A stretch of 64,000 nucleotides of DNA, from positions 10,576,501-10,640,500 of the forward strand of contig OU862908.1 in NCBI GenBank assembly GCA_917880885.1, read 5' to 3'. The first letter of the stretch is position 1. Every line of letters begins with the position of its first letter. Source of the stretch: Limnephilus marmoratus. Its lineage: Eukaryota > Arthropoda > Insecta > Trichoptera > Limnephilidae. Shown here in pieces: positions 44,417-55,245 of this stretch. Under the pieces are notes generated by a model. The model was not told where the DNA came from, did not search any database, and was given only the letters and a program-made list of their open reading frames with translations. A program made the translations under genes and the position numbers.

Positions 44417-45014
44417 AATAAAAATGAATCGCCGAAATGTATGTACGCGCATAACTTCCGAACGACTACACCAAATAGGATAATTCTTTTTTTGTTGTGT
44501 TCGTTATTGTCAGGACAAGGTTTGTATAAAACTACTGGTGAGCTCTGGCATTATGAAATTAGTATAAAAATGAATCGCCGAAATGTATTTACGCGCATAA
44601 CTCCGAACGAATGCACCAAATTGGATCATTCTTTTTTTGTTGTGTTCTTTATTGTCTGGTGAGCTCTGGCATTATGAAATTTGTCTTAAAAATTGCAATA
44701 GGTGGTACGCGAGCTGTTTGAAAACTAAATGTACCGGGAATTAATTTATGGAACGCGGGAGGGGGGTAGGGGAACCAGGAAGGGAGAGGGGAATCTGGGA
44801 GGGGGGAGGGGAACTCGGGAGGGTGTTTGCTGGACAGGGGAAGGCGGGGAGTGGAGTGGGAAGAGGGAAGATGGAGGAGGCGGAGTGGAAACGCGAGAGG
44901 AGAAGAGGACGCGGGAGAGGAATGGGGGAAGGAGAACGGGAGGAATGGGAAAGGACACGCAGGGAGAAATAATTTCTTTAAATGGCATAGCAACGCATGC
45001 CGGGTACCAGTTAG
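44400..45014 (+). mobile_element. Helitron-like element with internal duplication
   Basis: It starts in the TATC array (TCTATATAAATAAAAATGAA) and ends CCGGGTACCAGTTAG before T at 45015. The 5' module (ATGAATCGCCGAAATGTAT to TGGTGAGCTCTGGCATTATG) occurs twice, at about 44422-44560 and 44570-44680. The 3' half is a purine-rich tract on this strand (44750-44970), which creates long Gly/Arg/Glu-rich frames with no coding meaning. Confidence 0.7.
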
Positions 45015-45234
45015 TTTCTAATAATTACCGTAATAATATAAAATTATTCATGGAAAACATTCACTACAACCAAAACCCGTTAACACATTTTTATTGAAAA
45101 CAAGTTTATTGAAAAATTTGGCAGTAAGGTTCAGACAAACTTTAGAACATGATTTGAATAATTTATCAATAAATAACAACCGTGTGGTGTTAATAAATCA
45201 TTTTAAGCGCGTACAAATGAACACCTAAAGCGAG
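45015..45234. other. Unannotated stretch
   Basis: No supported feature. Confidence 0.3.
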
Positions 45235-45415
45235 GTCTACTCGAACACGAACATTTGCTTGAACATTATTATAAACGTTGACAATGGGGGCGTGGCCTTA
45301 CTGCAGTCGCGTACAAAAATTTGCAAAGCTACGCCCCCATTTCCAGTGTTTATAGTAATGTTCAAGTAAATGTGATAGCAAATGTTCATGTTCACGGTAA
45401 GAGGAGACCCCGCTC
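45235..45415. repeat. Imperfect foldback, about 180 bp
   Basis: GAACATTTGCTTGAACATTA, TATAAACGTTGACAATGG and GGGGCGTGGC on the left pair with GCTACGCCCCCATTTCC, AGTGTTTATAGTAATGTTCA and AGCAAATGTTC on the right, with a 15-nt one-sided bulge. The loop is about 40 nt. It could be a MITE or a transcribed hairpin. Confidence 0.6.
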
Positions 45416-46100
45416 TACTCACGGCGAGGGTCAGCTTCATTACAATAGTCCCAGTGAGAGATCGTACGTTACGCCACCATTCTATTATATTTTGTCTTTT
45501 TCGTGTTCAAACAACATGTGTGAAAAGGAAGAGAACGAACGTTGATGATGTCCGTACAATCTCTCGCTGGGGCCTGTTTATCTATAGCAGCCCCAGATGG
45601 TGGAAAATTCAAGTGGGGTGGTAGGGTAAAAAGGAAATAGAACTGAGAGATTTATTTTGTTACTTGTTTATAACTAACAGTTTTTACCAACGCTAAACTA
45701 ATTTCTTAAGAAACTTTTAGATTAGTAGTTGCCTCTCCTCAGGACGATACTGAGTGAGATACAAACACCGGAACGAATTGCAAACACAATTCGATTAATT
45801 TATTAGAAGTAGTTCAATGGTTTCAGATTTACGTAATTTCTACATAATTTTATTTTTGTGTTTCTCCAATTCGCCGAGCGGTTAACATCAGTGAAAAAAT
45901 GTTTATATTAACAAGATAAGACTCATACTGAGCGCCGACCGAAATGGCACATTGGAAGGCGTTCTAAATTGGGGGTGGCCATTTTAAATGCGTCGGCGAT
46001 CAAAGTGGCTCAGTGGTAAGGGTCTTAGTTGGAATCGGTTACTGTCCGATATGGGTATCAAACCACGCGCCTCAACCTGGAAAAACCGAGAGGGTCATTG
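45416..46100. repeat. Unannotated; includes a tRNA-like box A/B segment
   Basis: At about 46008-46075, GTGGCTCAGTGGTAAGGGTC and GGGTATCAAACCAC look like degenerate box A and box B of a tRNA-derived SINE head on the plus strand. The rest has no supported feature. Confidence 0.4.
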
Positions 46101-47215
46101 GAAGGTGTGTTAAACTGAACTGCAAGCTTGGCCCCTTTTTGCGAGAAACACATACTGAACGCCTCGACCCGGGCAACCGAAGTAACCAGTAGTAGGACTC
46201 CTTAATTGAGCGGTTAACTCCCTGGGCCCTTTGTGTAGGCAAACACTTTTTGCTTCATCCACATAGAAACATACAAAATCATTCCCTAAAAACCACTGTT
46301 AACCGGATAGCAGCCAATTTCAATGTTTTTTTTAGTTTACTGAGGACTCTACATTCCTCCCCTGTAGTACGTGCCAAACTTAAGTGCCGACCTTTACTTG
46401 TTAAGATCCATTCTCGCACAGGTACCTGAATGACTGTAGGCGAAAGAGAAAGATGCGTAAAACATACGTGCGACAGAAAAGGCGTGGCGGTTACTATACT
46501 GACTCTTAACTGCTGTGAACTTTAAAATGTTAAAAAATATTTTATTTTCTTGATTTGACCGAGGATTGAACCTTCCTTCCCAGGAACTGATTAAAATGAA
46601 TAAACACCGCTAACACCTTAGCCAAATCCTAATTGAATGGTGCCGACATTTATTTCGTATATTAACTGTTGTACCTTTTTTAATAAAATGTCAGGAGTGC
46701 GTGTGTGCACGTGAATGCCACCAAAAGTTAATAGAATGCATTGTCATCGACAACGAGTCTATCTGCCGAGTTTCAGCTCAATCTGATATCGGAAAGTGGG
46801 TTAATTTCCATTTCCAATATGTGCATTCATTCACGAAAACAAAATCGAAATTCAGATAGATGTATCTAAAAAGGACCACATAATCTTATAGTCTGTGAGA
46901 AATGACCTTCGTAAGATCCGATTTTAATTATTCTTCAGACAAAAATTTTTTTAAAACAAAATATAACAACAATAAAATATAAAAATAAAGTCCATAACGG
47001 CAAAATTATTGAGAGTTTCTAAATTGCTATACTTATGATGACGATAAGTTCTTCAGCACTGGAGAAAAATGGAGAGATTATTTTTTAATTAATGCGAATC
47101 CTTCCTTCCTTTTACAATTATCAAATTTTACTCATAAAACAGAGAAGAATAATATTTTTTTATTTATTATAATATTATGTAAATAGTAAATAGTGCGAAC
47201 AAAAGGATATAATAA
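46101..47215. other. Unannotated stretch
   Basis: No supported feature. Possibly single-copy DNA, since no landmark of the local repeats occurs. Confidence 0.3.
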
Positions 47216-47216
47216 T

Positions 47217-47506
47217 TACCTGATAACCTTGAACAAACAATAAATTGTATGAAAATCTATAGACCTACCTATCTTAAGCAATGGTACAAGATCTGCCAAA
47301 TTGGGAGGTTTTATTTTCCTGATATTGGATTTCATATCGGCCATGTAAAAATGATCAAAGCGGCATTGGACTTGACGATTAGGAGACGTAATGATCAAAC
47401 AGTTGAACGGCTCATTTCCCAATGGACCACAAGGAGGAAGGTCAATCGGAACTAACAACACAAACAAGACGAGAGATGAGATGAGGCAAACCTCGATCCT
47501 GGCCAA
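47217..47506 (-). CDS. Possible exon, hydrophobic N-terminal peptide
   Basis: A minus-strand frame of about 96 codons stays open from a TGA just upstream of 47506 down to 47217, where the text CAG/GTAATT forms a good 5' splice donor. There is no ATG near the start (the first codon of the frame is TTG), so it would have to be an internal exon. The peptide begins with a hydrophobic stretch (VCLISSLVLFVLLVPI) followed by a Cys/Pro-containing part. I do not recognise a family. The opposite strand is open too, so chance is a serious alternative. Confidence 0.2.
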
Positions 47507-47573
47507 TCATACGCTGTTTCGACATTTTTATGAGTTTCTGCACATGGCGACAATAATATTATTATACGGATGA

Positions 47574-48300
47574 TAATTATATATTGGAAATTACCCTACT
47601 CAGCCTGTGGTCACTTTATTAATTCAATGTCAGTATAACGCCATAATTTACGCATCGGCCATTAGAGTTGGAGGCCGATTTCGGTAGCATCACAAGGAGC
47701 CCGTAAATGATACTCTTCTACGAACTAGGCGAGTATCGGTCTCTAAGAGGATAATAAACAATATAAATTGACTTGTATCAATGATTCTCATTACGTGTGT
47801 AATTTTGTAAAAGTGTACATAAGTTTGCGTAAAAGGAAAATAAATAAAGCGGTGGAGTGTTCCTCATTTGTTTTTTCCCGAATTTTTAAGAACAAAATGT
47901 TTGAACTGCCAAGGATGTAAGCACACAGATGTTCAATTGGTTTGTCTATGATTATTTCTAGACAAAGTCCAAGAATCCATGATTTCGCATTTGAGTTGGT
48001 TTTTCTGGGGTTAACTGTTGACATTTGGGTGACGTGATTGTGTTCAAAGTAAATACAGCCTATTGACATCGAGCATCAGATGACGTGGATGTGCTTATTC
48101 GAACATAACATATTACTTGTCCGAGTTGTTCTCTGTGTATTTGAAGATGTTTTTTTTTTTGTCGATCTTTTTCAGAGTCATTGGAGGATCTCGTGTCGTG
48201 TCTACGTCTACCTTTCGTGGCTACAGGTGACCCTTGGCATCTAATATAAAAACCCAAGGAAATTCCTGATATTTCAATAGACATTAACAATTTTCCTGTT
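47574..48300. other. Unannotated stretch
   Basis: No supported feature. Two minus-strand frames (47791-48069, 48060-48290) lack recognisable domains. Confidence 0.3.
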
Positions 48301-48304
48301 AGCT

Positions 48305-49000
48305 TCTCAGTTTAATTTCTTCGATTTTGGAATAACTCATAAAGTTCTCATAAAAATCGTTGTCTCCCTTACTATCGTGGTTAGAAGTGTGATCTAAACG
48401 GTGTTAGAAAAAGAAAATACCACGCTGTATATTTAAATCTTAAAGCTAAATGTACACCTTTATGAAACCAAAGTTTCCGAACGCAATTTGAAATAAAAAT
48501 ATGCCACTGGAAATTTTTTATTAAATACTTTTACATGAAAAGTGAATTGACGATAAAGTCTATAATATACAGGGTGTTAAGGGACGTTCTTGACTTAACC
48601 AGTGATTCCTGACATTATTTGAAATAACAAATGTAAATAAAAATTTGGTCTTCGGTGACATTTTTTATGTTTTTTTTTTTTCAAAAACATTAAAAAATGG
48701 TATGTGTTGAACAGTTGGAGGCGGGGTTAGTGGTTGTTCGGTTACTCGGCTGAGTGACCAGTGATGACATGCGGAAGAATTTTCTTTTATTTTGATTTGA
48801 AGAAAAAAAAATTGAAAAAAAAAGTCACCGGAGACCAAAATTTAATTTACATTTTTACTCCAAATAATGTCAGGAATCACTGGGATAAGTAAGTCAAGTA
48901 GAGAAATTCAAGTACCTACGTCCCTTAACACCCTGTATATATGCCTAATAAAATATTATGTGTGTACTTATTTTTTTCTAACGAATTACGATAACTACGA
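48305..49000 (-). repeat. Rep-3 copy split by a mariner-type MITE
   Basis: CTTTATGAAACCAAAGTTT, GAACGCAATTTGAAATAAAA and TTACATGAAAAGTGAATTGA lead to the break at TATAATATA. After the insert, ATGCCTAATAAAATATTATG and CTAACGAATTACGATAACTA resume the family. The Rep-3 start (GACCTTCC region) is absent. Confidence 0.65.
48570..48935. mobile_element. Mariner-type MITE, 366 bp
   Basis: Inverted ends CAGGGTGTTAAGGGACGT, with arms that pair further inward (CAGTGATTCCTGACATTATT on the left with its reverse complement on the right). It is flanked by TATA/TA inside Rep-3, whose other copies read TTTATAATACATTTGCC at this point. CAGGGTG ends with a TA-type duplication fit Tc1/mariner. There is no transposase. 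A worn copy is at 10365-10640. Confidence 0.75.
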
Positions 49001-49009
49001 TACGATTGT

Positions 49010-49195
49010 ACCACCCCAGCCAGGAGCACTCCTGTCCCGGTGAGACCGGTACACCAGGGGGCACTGATTTGTTAGGACTAGGAACACGTGCTCTGAGGAT
49101 AGGAAGGAGGTTGGAGTTTAATCGACCGGTATACATGGCAACCTAATAAGCCAATATTGGAAATTAGGATGGGCATGAATAAAGGAATGGATTGA
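49010..49195. other. Leader of the decamer array, repeated at 50255
   Basis: ATACATGGCAACCTAATAAG, ACTAGG/ATTAGGATGGGC and GATTGAG precede the array here. A close copy (ATACATGGCAACCTTATATG, CTAGGATGGGCAAGAAT, GATTGAG) lies at 50255-50320 before another pyrimidine block, so the array was duplicated together with its leader. Confidence 0.55.
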
Positions 49196-50490
49196 GCGTT
49201 ATTATTTCGTTTGTCTTCCTTCTTCTTGCCTCTTCTCGGCTCTTCTTGGATCTTCTTGGCTCTGCTTGCTTCTTCTTGGATCTTCTCGCCTATCCTTGCC
49301 TCTTCTCGATTCTTTCCTTCTCTTCTCGTCTCTTCTCAGTTCTTCATGGCTATTCATGGCTTTTCTTGTATCTTCATATTTCTTCTTGTCTCTTCTGGAA
49401 TCTTATCGTCTCTTCTCGGCTCTTCCCAGATCCTCTCGCCCTTCCTTGACTGTTCTTGCCTCTTCTTGGCTCTTCTAGGATCTTCGTGTCTCTTCTTGGT
49501 TTTTACAGGATCTTCTAGTCTCTTCTTGGCTCTTCTTGTGTCTTCGCTCTTCTTGTGTCTTCTCGCCTCTTGTAAGATCTTCTGGACTCTTCTTGGCTCT
49601 GCTTGGCTCTGCTCGGCCTTGCTCGGCTCTTCTTATCTCTTCTTTGCTTTCCTTATTCCTTCTTGTCTCTTCTCGGCTCTTCGTGTGCAGGGACACTGGA
49701 GGTCTAGATTTGTTCAAAATTAAATGTAGATAAGTTCATTAAAAAAAAAAAAAAATTAGAGTCCTTGCGAGAGCCTTGAAGAAGTAACCATATGTTACTT
49801 ATACCAGGGCGGGTAAGTAATGGCTCTTCTTAATTCTCCTTGCATCTTCTTATCTCTTCTTGTCTATTATGGTCTCTTCTTTTATGTTCTCGCCTCTTCT
49901 TATCTCCTCTTGTCTCTTTTTGTCTTCGCTTGTCTTGTCTCTGATTATCTCTTTTCGAATATTCTAATCTCTTCTTGTTTCTTGTTGAATGTTCTTGTCT
50001 CTTTTTGACTCTTCTTGGATCTACTCGTTACTTTCCGGTTCTGCTTATTACCTCTTGCCTCTTATTGTGTAATATTGGCTCTTTATAACTCACCTTTGCT
50101 TTTTTTGCACCTTCTTTCAATTTTCACCCTTTGTTGGCTCGTCTCGGTTCCTCCTTCCTTTCTCTTTTCTCTTCTTGCTTCGTCTTATCTCTCCTCGCTC
50201 CTTGGTTGTTTTTGGTATTTCTTGCGACTTCTTGCGAAGATTAATCCATATTTATACATGGCAACCTTATATGCCAATACTCGAACTAGGATGGGCAAGA
50301 ATCAAGATTTTGATTGAGTGTCGTTTTCTAAGTTCTGTCATTTTCTTACTTCTTCTGGTCATTTCTTGCTTATTCTTGCTTCTTTTGCCTCTTTTTCGTC
50401 TATTTCAGTCTACCCTAGTATCTGCTTACAAGTTCTTGCTTGTACTAGCCCCTTCTTCTGGCTTCGTCATGCTTCCTTTTGCTTGAAGTG
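49196..50490 (+). repeat. 10-bp polypyrimidine minisatellite
   Basis: The consensus TCTTCTTGGC repeats with a strict 10-bp period through most of 49201-49680, and in worn form at 49820-50170 and 50330-50490. It is broken by the dispersed repeat at 49688-49815 and the leader copy at 50255-50320. Because 10 leaves remainder 1 on division by 3, all three forward frames spell the same decapeptide (SSWLFLALLG) and none meets a stop in the consensus. That explains the overlapping 85-, 170-, 70- and 103-codon frames. I do not regard these as genes. Confidence 0.85.
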
Positions 50491-50544
50491 AAATATCACA
50501 TATGTTATGTTATTATTATGTTTTTTCTTGTTTTTTTTTTTTTG

Positions 50545-50760
50545 GCCCTCCTAATCTTGCTTGCATCTTATTGGTTCTTCTAGGCCCTGCAGGTGTGTTC
50601 TTGCATCATCTAGATTTTTCATGACTTGTAGAGGCATTTGTTGTCTCTTCGTGCATCTTCTAGCCTTTTCCTGATTTTGCTCTTCTTGTTTCTTCGCGTA
50701 TCTTCTGTCATCTTCTTGAATATTCAAATCAGATAATTCAAAAGAGAACAAGGAACTCAT
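50545..50760 (+). repeat. Degenerate outlier of the decamer array
   Basis: TCTTC/TTCTTG-type words at near 10-bp spacing (GGTTCTTCTAGG, CTCTTCGTGCATCTTCTAG, GCTCTTCTTGTTTCTTCG) after an intervening T run at 50528-50540. The minus-strand frame over it is Lys/Glu/Gln-rich for the same reason. Confidence 0.6.
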
Positions 50761-51574
50761 CCGAAGTGTAATAACCCGACTTAATTAACCTTATCATTTA
50801 AGATAAAGATAAAAGGTGTAGGTAGATTTTGACTGAAACCAAAAACCTGTAAAAACCTAAAAACCAAATAGCCTGTTAACTATTAAGACAAAGAAAAAAT
50901 TATTTGTTTATAATGTACACGTTAGAGGGGAAAACGAACTTTCGAAAAGCCCAGAACTGAACACCTATAGATGCATCTCAATGCATTCCATAGGTGCGAG
51001 TAACTTGACTTATTTTTGTTTTGGAATATGTATCCCAAAACCATTAACTGCTTTAAGTATACCCTTTACGTACTTAACTGCGACGTAGGTACCTCATTGA
51101 AATAATAATGAAAGAATTTAACTTGTGTCTGCCTTGTAATAAACAAAATCCAATGATCCCGAAAGAAATAAATTTAAATTTCTTTGACAGAAATTGTGTT
51201 ATTATTAAGTTAAAATAAATAAAAGTGAGTCTTATCTTTAGATGGGTGATGAAATCCTTTGTGTCAACACTCAAACACTTGCAAACGAAGGTCCATTTTT
51301 TAGTCAGTTTACAATAAATCAATTAACACCATTCTTAACACTCGAACTGTTTATGTCGCGCTGAGCAAACACGCTGAGCTTTGTGTGACTTTATCAAAAA
51401 CGGACCATATTTTGAATACATTTTGAAACATATTTTAAAAAATCACACATAACTTTCCGACGGAATGAGCCAAAATTAATTCACCAAGTCAAGCAAATTG
51501 CACTGATTTTAACACGTGTACGTATCACTTTTCAGGGAAATCGGTTAAGGAAATCGCCGGATACTCAGAAAAAA
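50761..51574. other. Unannotated stretch
   Basis: No supported feature. Confidence 0.3.
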
Positions 51575-51790
51575 CGTATGGTGAGTAGTTTTTAAAACTT
51601 TTTTATGTTTGCGTCAAAAAAAATTACATTTAAAAATGTTTATATCGAATTATAAGATCTAAAGGTTTTTTTTCAAAAACAGTGTTTTGTTTTCGGTGGC
51701 GTTTAGAAATATTCCATTCATTTGGATTTAATTGAGAAGCGGAAATATTTTGACCTTCCGACAAAATAGGTCTGAGGGGTTAATATATTA
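51575..51790 (-). repeat. Rep-3, 5' part only
   Basis: ACGTATGGTGAGTAGTTTTT, TTTTCGGTGGCGTTTAGAAA, TTGACCTTCCGACAAAATAG and GTCTGAGGGGTTAATA mark the Rep-3 start on the minus strand. About 300 bp further on, a second copy begins in the opposite orientation (52080). Confidence 0.6.
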
Positions 51791-52079
51791 AAATGAGGAC
51801 GTGAATAACCTCTCACGTCCTATGGAGTCACTTTAAAATAACAAACTACGGGATTTAAACATAAAAATAACAAATTATTACGAAAAAATATTATTTGCAT
51901 CATTATAGGATTCTATAGTAGGTACTATCTAGTTTCCCTTTGGAAAATGTCACCTCAAGGGCACAGAATGAGAAAATAACAAAATCACAACTAAACAAAT
52001 TTTGCATTGGCATAGCCGGCGGCGGTTTATCTTATGCATAGGCTTTAATTTTTTATCTTGCATAGCCCGTCTCTACCAT
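51791..52079. other. Unannotated spacer with an L2-like scrap
   Basis: AAAATGTCACCTCAAGGGC near 51945 resembles the reverse of the L2-type 3' end. Too short to be sure. Confidence 0.3.
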
Positions 52080-52209
52080 ATTTTGTCGGAGGGTCAAAAT
52101 ATTTCCGCTTTACAATAAGATCCAAATGAACGGAATATTTCTGAACGTATTCGAATACTAAAAACTGTTTTTGAAAGGTGATAAAATACGCTTTCAAATT
52201 TTGTATTTC

Positions 52210-52456
52210 GAAATAAACGGTGACCGGCCAACTCAGAACCACCTCAGAAAGTTCATTAAGAGTGATGGTAATGTTTTTTTTAAATTTGTTAAACAGGTTA
52301 AGTTAGGGTAGGGTTACCGGCTATTTCAAAATTGTTTTATTCATAGCTTTTAATGACCTTTCTGAGGTGGTTCTGAGTTGGTTTCATTAGTTGGTTGAGG
52401 CTTAAAATTGAGGTTTAAAATTGATTGGTTGGTTTCGGCATGGAACCGAAATAAAC
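52210..52456. mobile_element. MULE-like MITE, copy 2 (9-bp duplication)
   Basis: A 229-bp element (52219-52447) with ends GGTGACCGGCC and GGTTCCATGCC, flanked by the exact 9-bp repeat GAAATAAAC (52210-52218 and 52448-52456). The arms share CAACTCAGAACCACCTCAG with the element at 756-944, and the centre shares GGTTAAGTTAGGG/TACCGGCTATTT. Two unrelated target sites with 9-bp duplications make the assignment firm. Confidence 0.85.
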
Positions 52457-52574
52457 ACATAAATTTTAAAATGTAAAATTTTTTACATGCAAACATAAAA
52501 ATAGGTTTAAAAATGGATCACCTTAGGTTTTATCTAACTAAAATTATTTATAACGAAAACATAAAAACGCATAC

Positions 52575-52979
52575 ATAGGGGTCATTCATTTATTACGTGA
52601 GAAGAATTTTGCTGGTTTTCGATCCCCTCCCCCCCTATTATAAGAAAAAATAAGAATAGCCGACCCCCTCCCCCCCTGTTTAATATTTATTACGTTAGAA
52701 TCTAAAAAAAATGAATACAAGTTTGGTTTGCTTTAATGTTTGTTTGCGCGGGTCCGTTGCCATGGAAATGGAAATCGTTTACCTATACGCATCCGAGCGA
52801 GCCTCGGCACTCGCGCGGTTGCTCGCGCTTTTTCAAAGTATAATTTTAACTTTGCGCATTTTTGTGATCTTGCGTAAGAACTATCGAGACTTCCTCCCAC
52901 CCCTTGTAAGAAAAAATAAAACATGGTCGACCCCCCTCACCCCCTAAATCGTCTTACGTAAGAAATGAATGGCCCCATA
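52575..52979. mobile_element. Harbinger-like MITE, ATA duplication
   Basis: A 399-bp element (52578-52976) with ends GGGGTCATTCATTTATTACG and GGGGCCATTCATTTCTTACG, flanked by ATA. Rep-3 copies at 37110 and 58785 provide the uninterrupted site. Poly-C stretches lie inside each arm, as in the MITE at 14130-14293. The GC-rich centre (52740-52860) makes a short spurious frame on both strands. Confidence 0.8.
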
Positions 52980-53289
52980 TTTTATTAGACAAATGTATTA
53001 AAAACGTTACTGCCAGCTCACTTTTTTGTCATTCTCTGTAAAAATAATTAATTAAAAAATTCATATAGTTAATTTTTTTTTCAAATTGCGATCCGAAAAC
53101 TTTGATTTTATAAAGTTGTTCATTTTACTTCTTTTGTGGTTAATTTTTAAATTTGTACATAAAGCGTGGTGCTTCCTCTTTCTAACACCGTTTACATCAT
53201 ATTTCTCACTATGATTGTACAACGATTAAATTACACGACGATTTCTACGAGACCTATCTGGGTTGTTCCTAAAAGCGAACAAATTTTAT

Positions 53290-53945
53290 TTTTTATTTTT
53301 TTTATTTAGTAACTATATATATATATATAATATTTTTTACATTTTTATATGAAACATGTTAGTTAGATGTATATATAAAATAGAAAATATATTCGTAGTC
53401 CTCCTCACTAGGAGATCCTGTACTGAGGGGGGCTATGCTTTGGATAAGTTTTTCAGCGACTTCTATGGTTTAACTTCATTGTTTGGATAAGGTTTTCCAG
53501 AAACTTCTGTGACGATGTTTTAAGTATACTAGTAAGTTCATTTTCCGGTAGTTAATTAATGTCCTTAATGTAGCTATTTTTTGTTTTAATTTGTTTGATA
53601 CTAAGTGGGAGTTTGTTATATAACTTCACTGCTAAAAATTCAGAACTTCTTTGACCAAATGAAGAGTTACACTTTGGTATATTAAGTATGTCTGTTTGTT
53701 TGGCTCTGGTTTTATGAGCATGTGAGTTGTCTGCCTTTGAATCATTTTTATGGTGATGTACTAGAATGTTTTTGGCATAGATTTTCTGTATGCGTGGAAC
53801 ATTAAACTGTTTAAAAATTTCTGTTGTTGACGTCCTTATGGGGACCTTTAGTATGGTCTTTATGATGCAATTCCGAGTTATCTTAAGTTGTTTTAAGTGA
53901 TTAGATGCTGCTGAGCCCCATCCTATTACTCCATATTCCAATCGA
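53290..53945 (-). pseudogene. Non-LTR retrotransposon 3' end, copy B
   Basis: A 129-codon minus-strand frame covers the extreme C-terminus of the RT protein: EYGVIGWGSAASNHLKQL, KTILKVPIRTSTTEIFKQF, HKTRAKQTDILNIPKC, then FLAVKLYNKLPLSIKQIK. It aligns with the plus-strand copy at 62150-63140 and contains intact the segment damaged in copy A. The 3' UTR has AGGAGATCCTG near 53408 and an AT-rich tail at about 53284-53340. The element is severely 5' truncated. Confidence 0.75.
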
Positions 53946-54114
53946 GAGTTAGCGAATTAGAGTTAGAGAATTAGTCTGAGAATTAGTTAGAGAATTAGCC
54001 TGATGGGTTACCTCTATCGGATGGGATTTTGCAGATCCACGGTTACCATGCGTTATATTTATAAACATAAAAATCAATACAATTCTATAGCCCTGGTTTA
54101 AGTTTACAATTGAA
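53946..54114. repeat. Short imperfect tandem run, then spacer
   Basis: GAGAATTAG-type units of about 12-16 bp repeat between 53946 and 54000. The remainder has no recognised feature. Confidence 0.5.
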
Positions 54115-54320
54115 AATTGAAACGTTGCTTGAAATGGCTTTAATAGTGTTTGGTGACTAGATCTGAATAACCAGGGAATTCCCCTCCACCTTCCTCTCCA
54201 CCATCTCCTTCTCCTCCCCACTGCTTTCAGCCTCACAACATACAATTGGAATGCTATAGTCTCACTGGTTCCAGGCGCGGGCAGTTGGGACTCTTGTGCG
54301 GTATTTACATAAAAAAAAAC
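54115..54320 (+). mobile_element. SINE tail fragment
   Basis: GAAACGTTGCTTGAAATGGC, TTTCAGCCTCACAACATA, ATAGTCTCACTGGTTCC and GGGACTCTTGTGCGGT match the SINE tail, ending in an A run near 54310. The head and first half are missing. Confidence 0.7.
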
Positions 54321-54502
54321 ATCAAAACCTCTTGAATGGTGAGCTCTGGAGTAGCGAAATATATACACCTTTTTCTATTCGGCGCTTCCAGATCAACCCA
54401 ATATATTTTTTTACTCGAGAAGTTATTTCATGTTTTGGAGTTTTGAAATATTCATTTAATTAAAAGACCAATAATTTTGTTTGCATTCATCTATTTTGGT
54501 AT

Positions 54503-55245
54503 ACAATCAACATGTACGTGATAATAACAATCTGCGAAACACAATCACAATCAACATTTTTGTGATAATAATACGAAACACAACCAACGTCTTTGTCATA
54601 GTAACAGTGGACACCGTCCACGAAACACAATCAACATGTATATGATAATAACAGCGAACATCGTCCACGAAACACAATCAACATGTTTATGATAATAACA
54701 ATGGACATCGTCTACGAAACACAATCAACATGTATGTGATAATAACAGTGGACATCGTCCACGAAATACGATCAACATATTTGTGATAATAACAATGAAC
54801 ATCGTCCACGAAACACAATTAAAATGTATATGATAACATAAAATCAACATAAAAGTGGATATCGTCCAAACAACACAATCTACATGTATGTGATAATAAC
54901 AGTGAACATCGTCATGAAACACAATTAATATGTAAGTATAATAACAGTGAACGTCGTCTACGAAACACAATCAGTATATATGTGATAATTACAAACATCG
55001 TCCGCGAAACACAATCAATATGTATGTGATAATAACAGTGAACATCGTCACGAAACACAATCAATATGTAAGTATAATAACAGTGAACGTCGTCTACGAA
55101 ACTCAATCAATATATACATGTGATAATTACAGTGAACATCGTCCGCGAAACACAATCAAAATGTATGTGATAGTAACAGTGAACATCGTCCTCGAAACAC
55201 AATCAATATGTATGTGATAATAAAAGTGGACATCGTCCACAACAC
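54503..55245. repeat. 47-bp minisatellite, about 15 units
   Basis: The unit reads roughly AACATGTATGTGATAATAAC, AGTGAACATCGTCCACGAAA, CACAATC (47 bp). Measured spacing between GAAACACAAT words is 46-48 bp. Units differ by point changes and small deletions. There are no unique spacers. Frames read through it on the minus strand show repeated VDDVHCYYHIH-like peptides that result from the tandem repeat. Confidence 0.9.

Larger units (their letters stand above)
52080..53285 (+). repeat. Rep-3 copy hosting two MITEs
   Basis: Segments 52080-52218, 52448-52577 and 52977-53285 join into one Rep-3 copy once the MULE-like MITE and the Harbinger-like MITE are removed with one copy of each duplication. 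Words at the joints (CGAAATAAACACAT, ACATATTTTATTAG) agree with other Rep-3 copies. Confidence 0.75.

Noticed and set aside
44729..45097. 122-codon Gly/Arg-rich frame and overlapping frames on both strands
   Set aside because: They fall in the purine-rich tract of a Helitron-like element, and the same tract in other copies is not conserved as a frame.
49211..49723. 170-codon membrane-protein-like gene
   Set aside because: The hydrophobic decapeptide repeat is produced by a 10-bp polypyrimidine repeat in all three frames. The long frame follows from base composition.
54503..55245. CRISPR-like array
   Set aside because: The repeats are contiguous 47-bp units without unique spacers and lie in an animal-type genome with no cas genes. 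It is a minisatellite.
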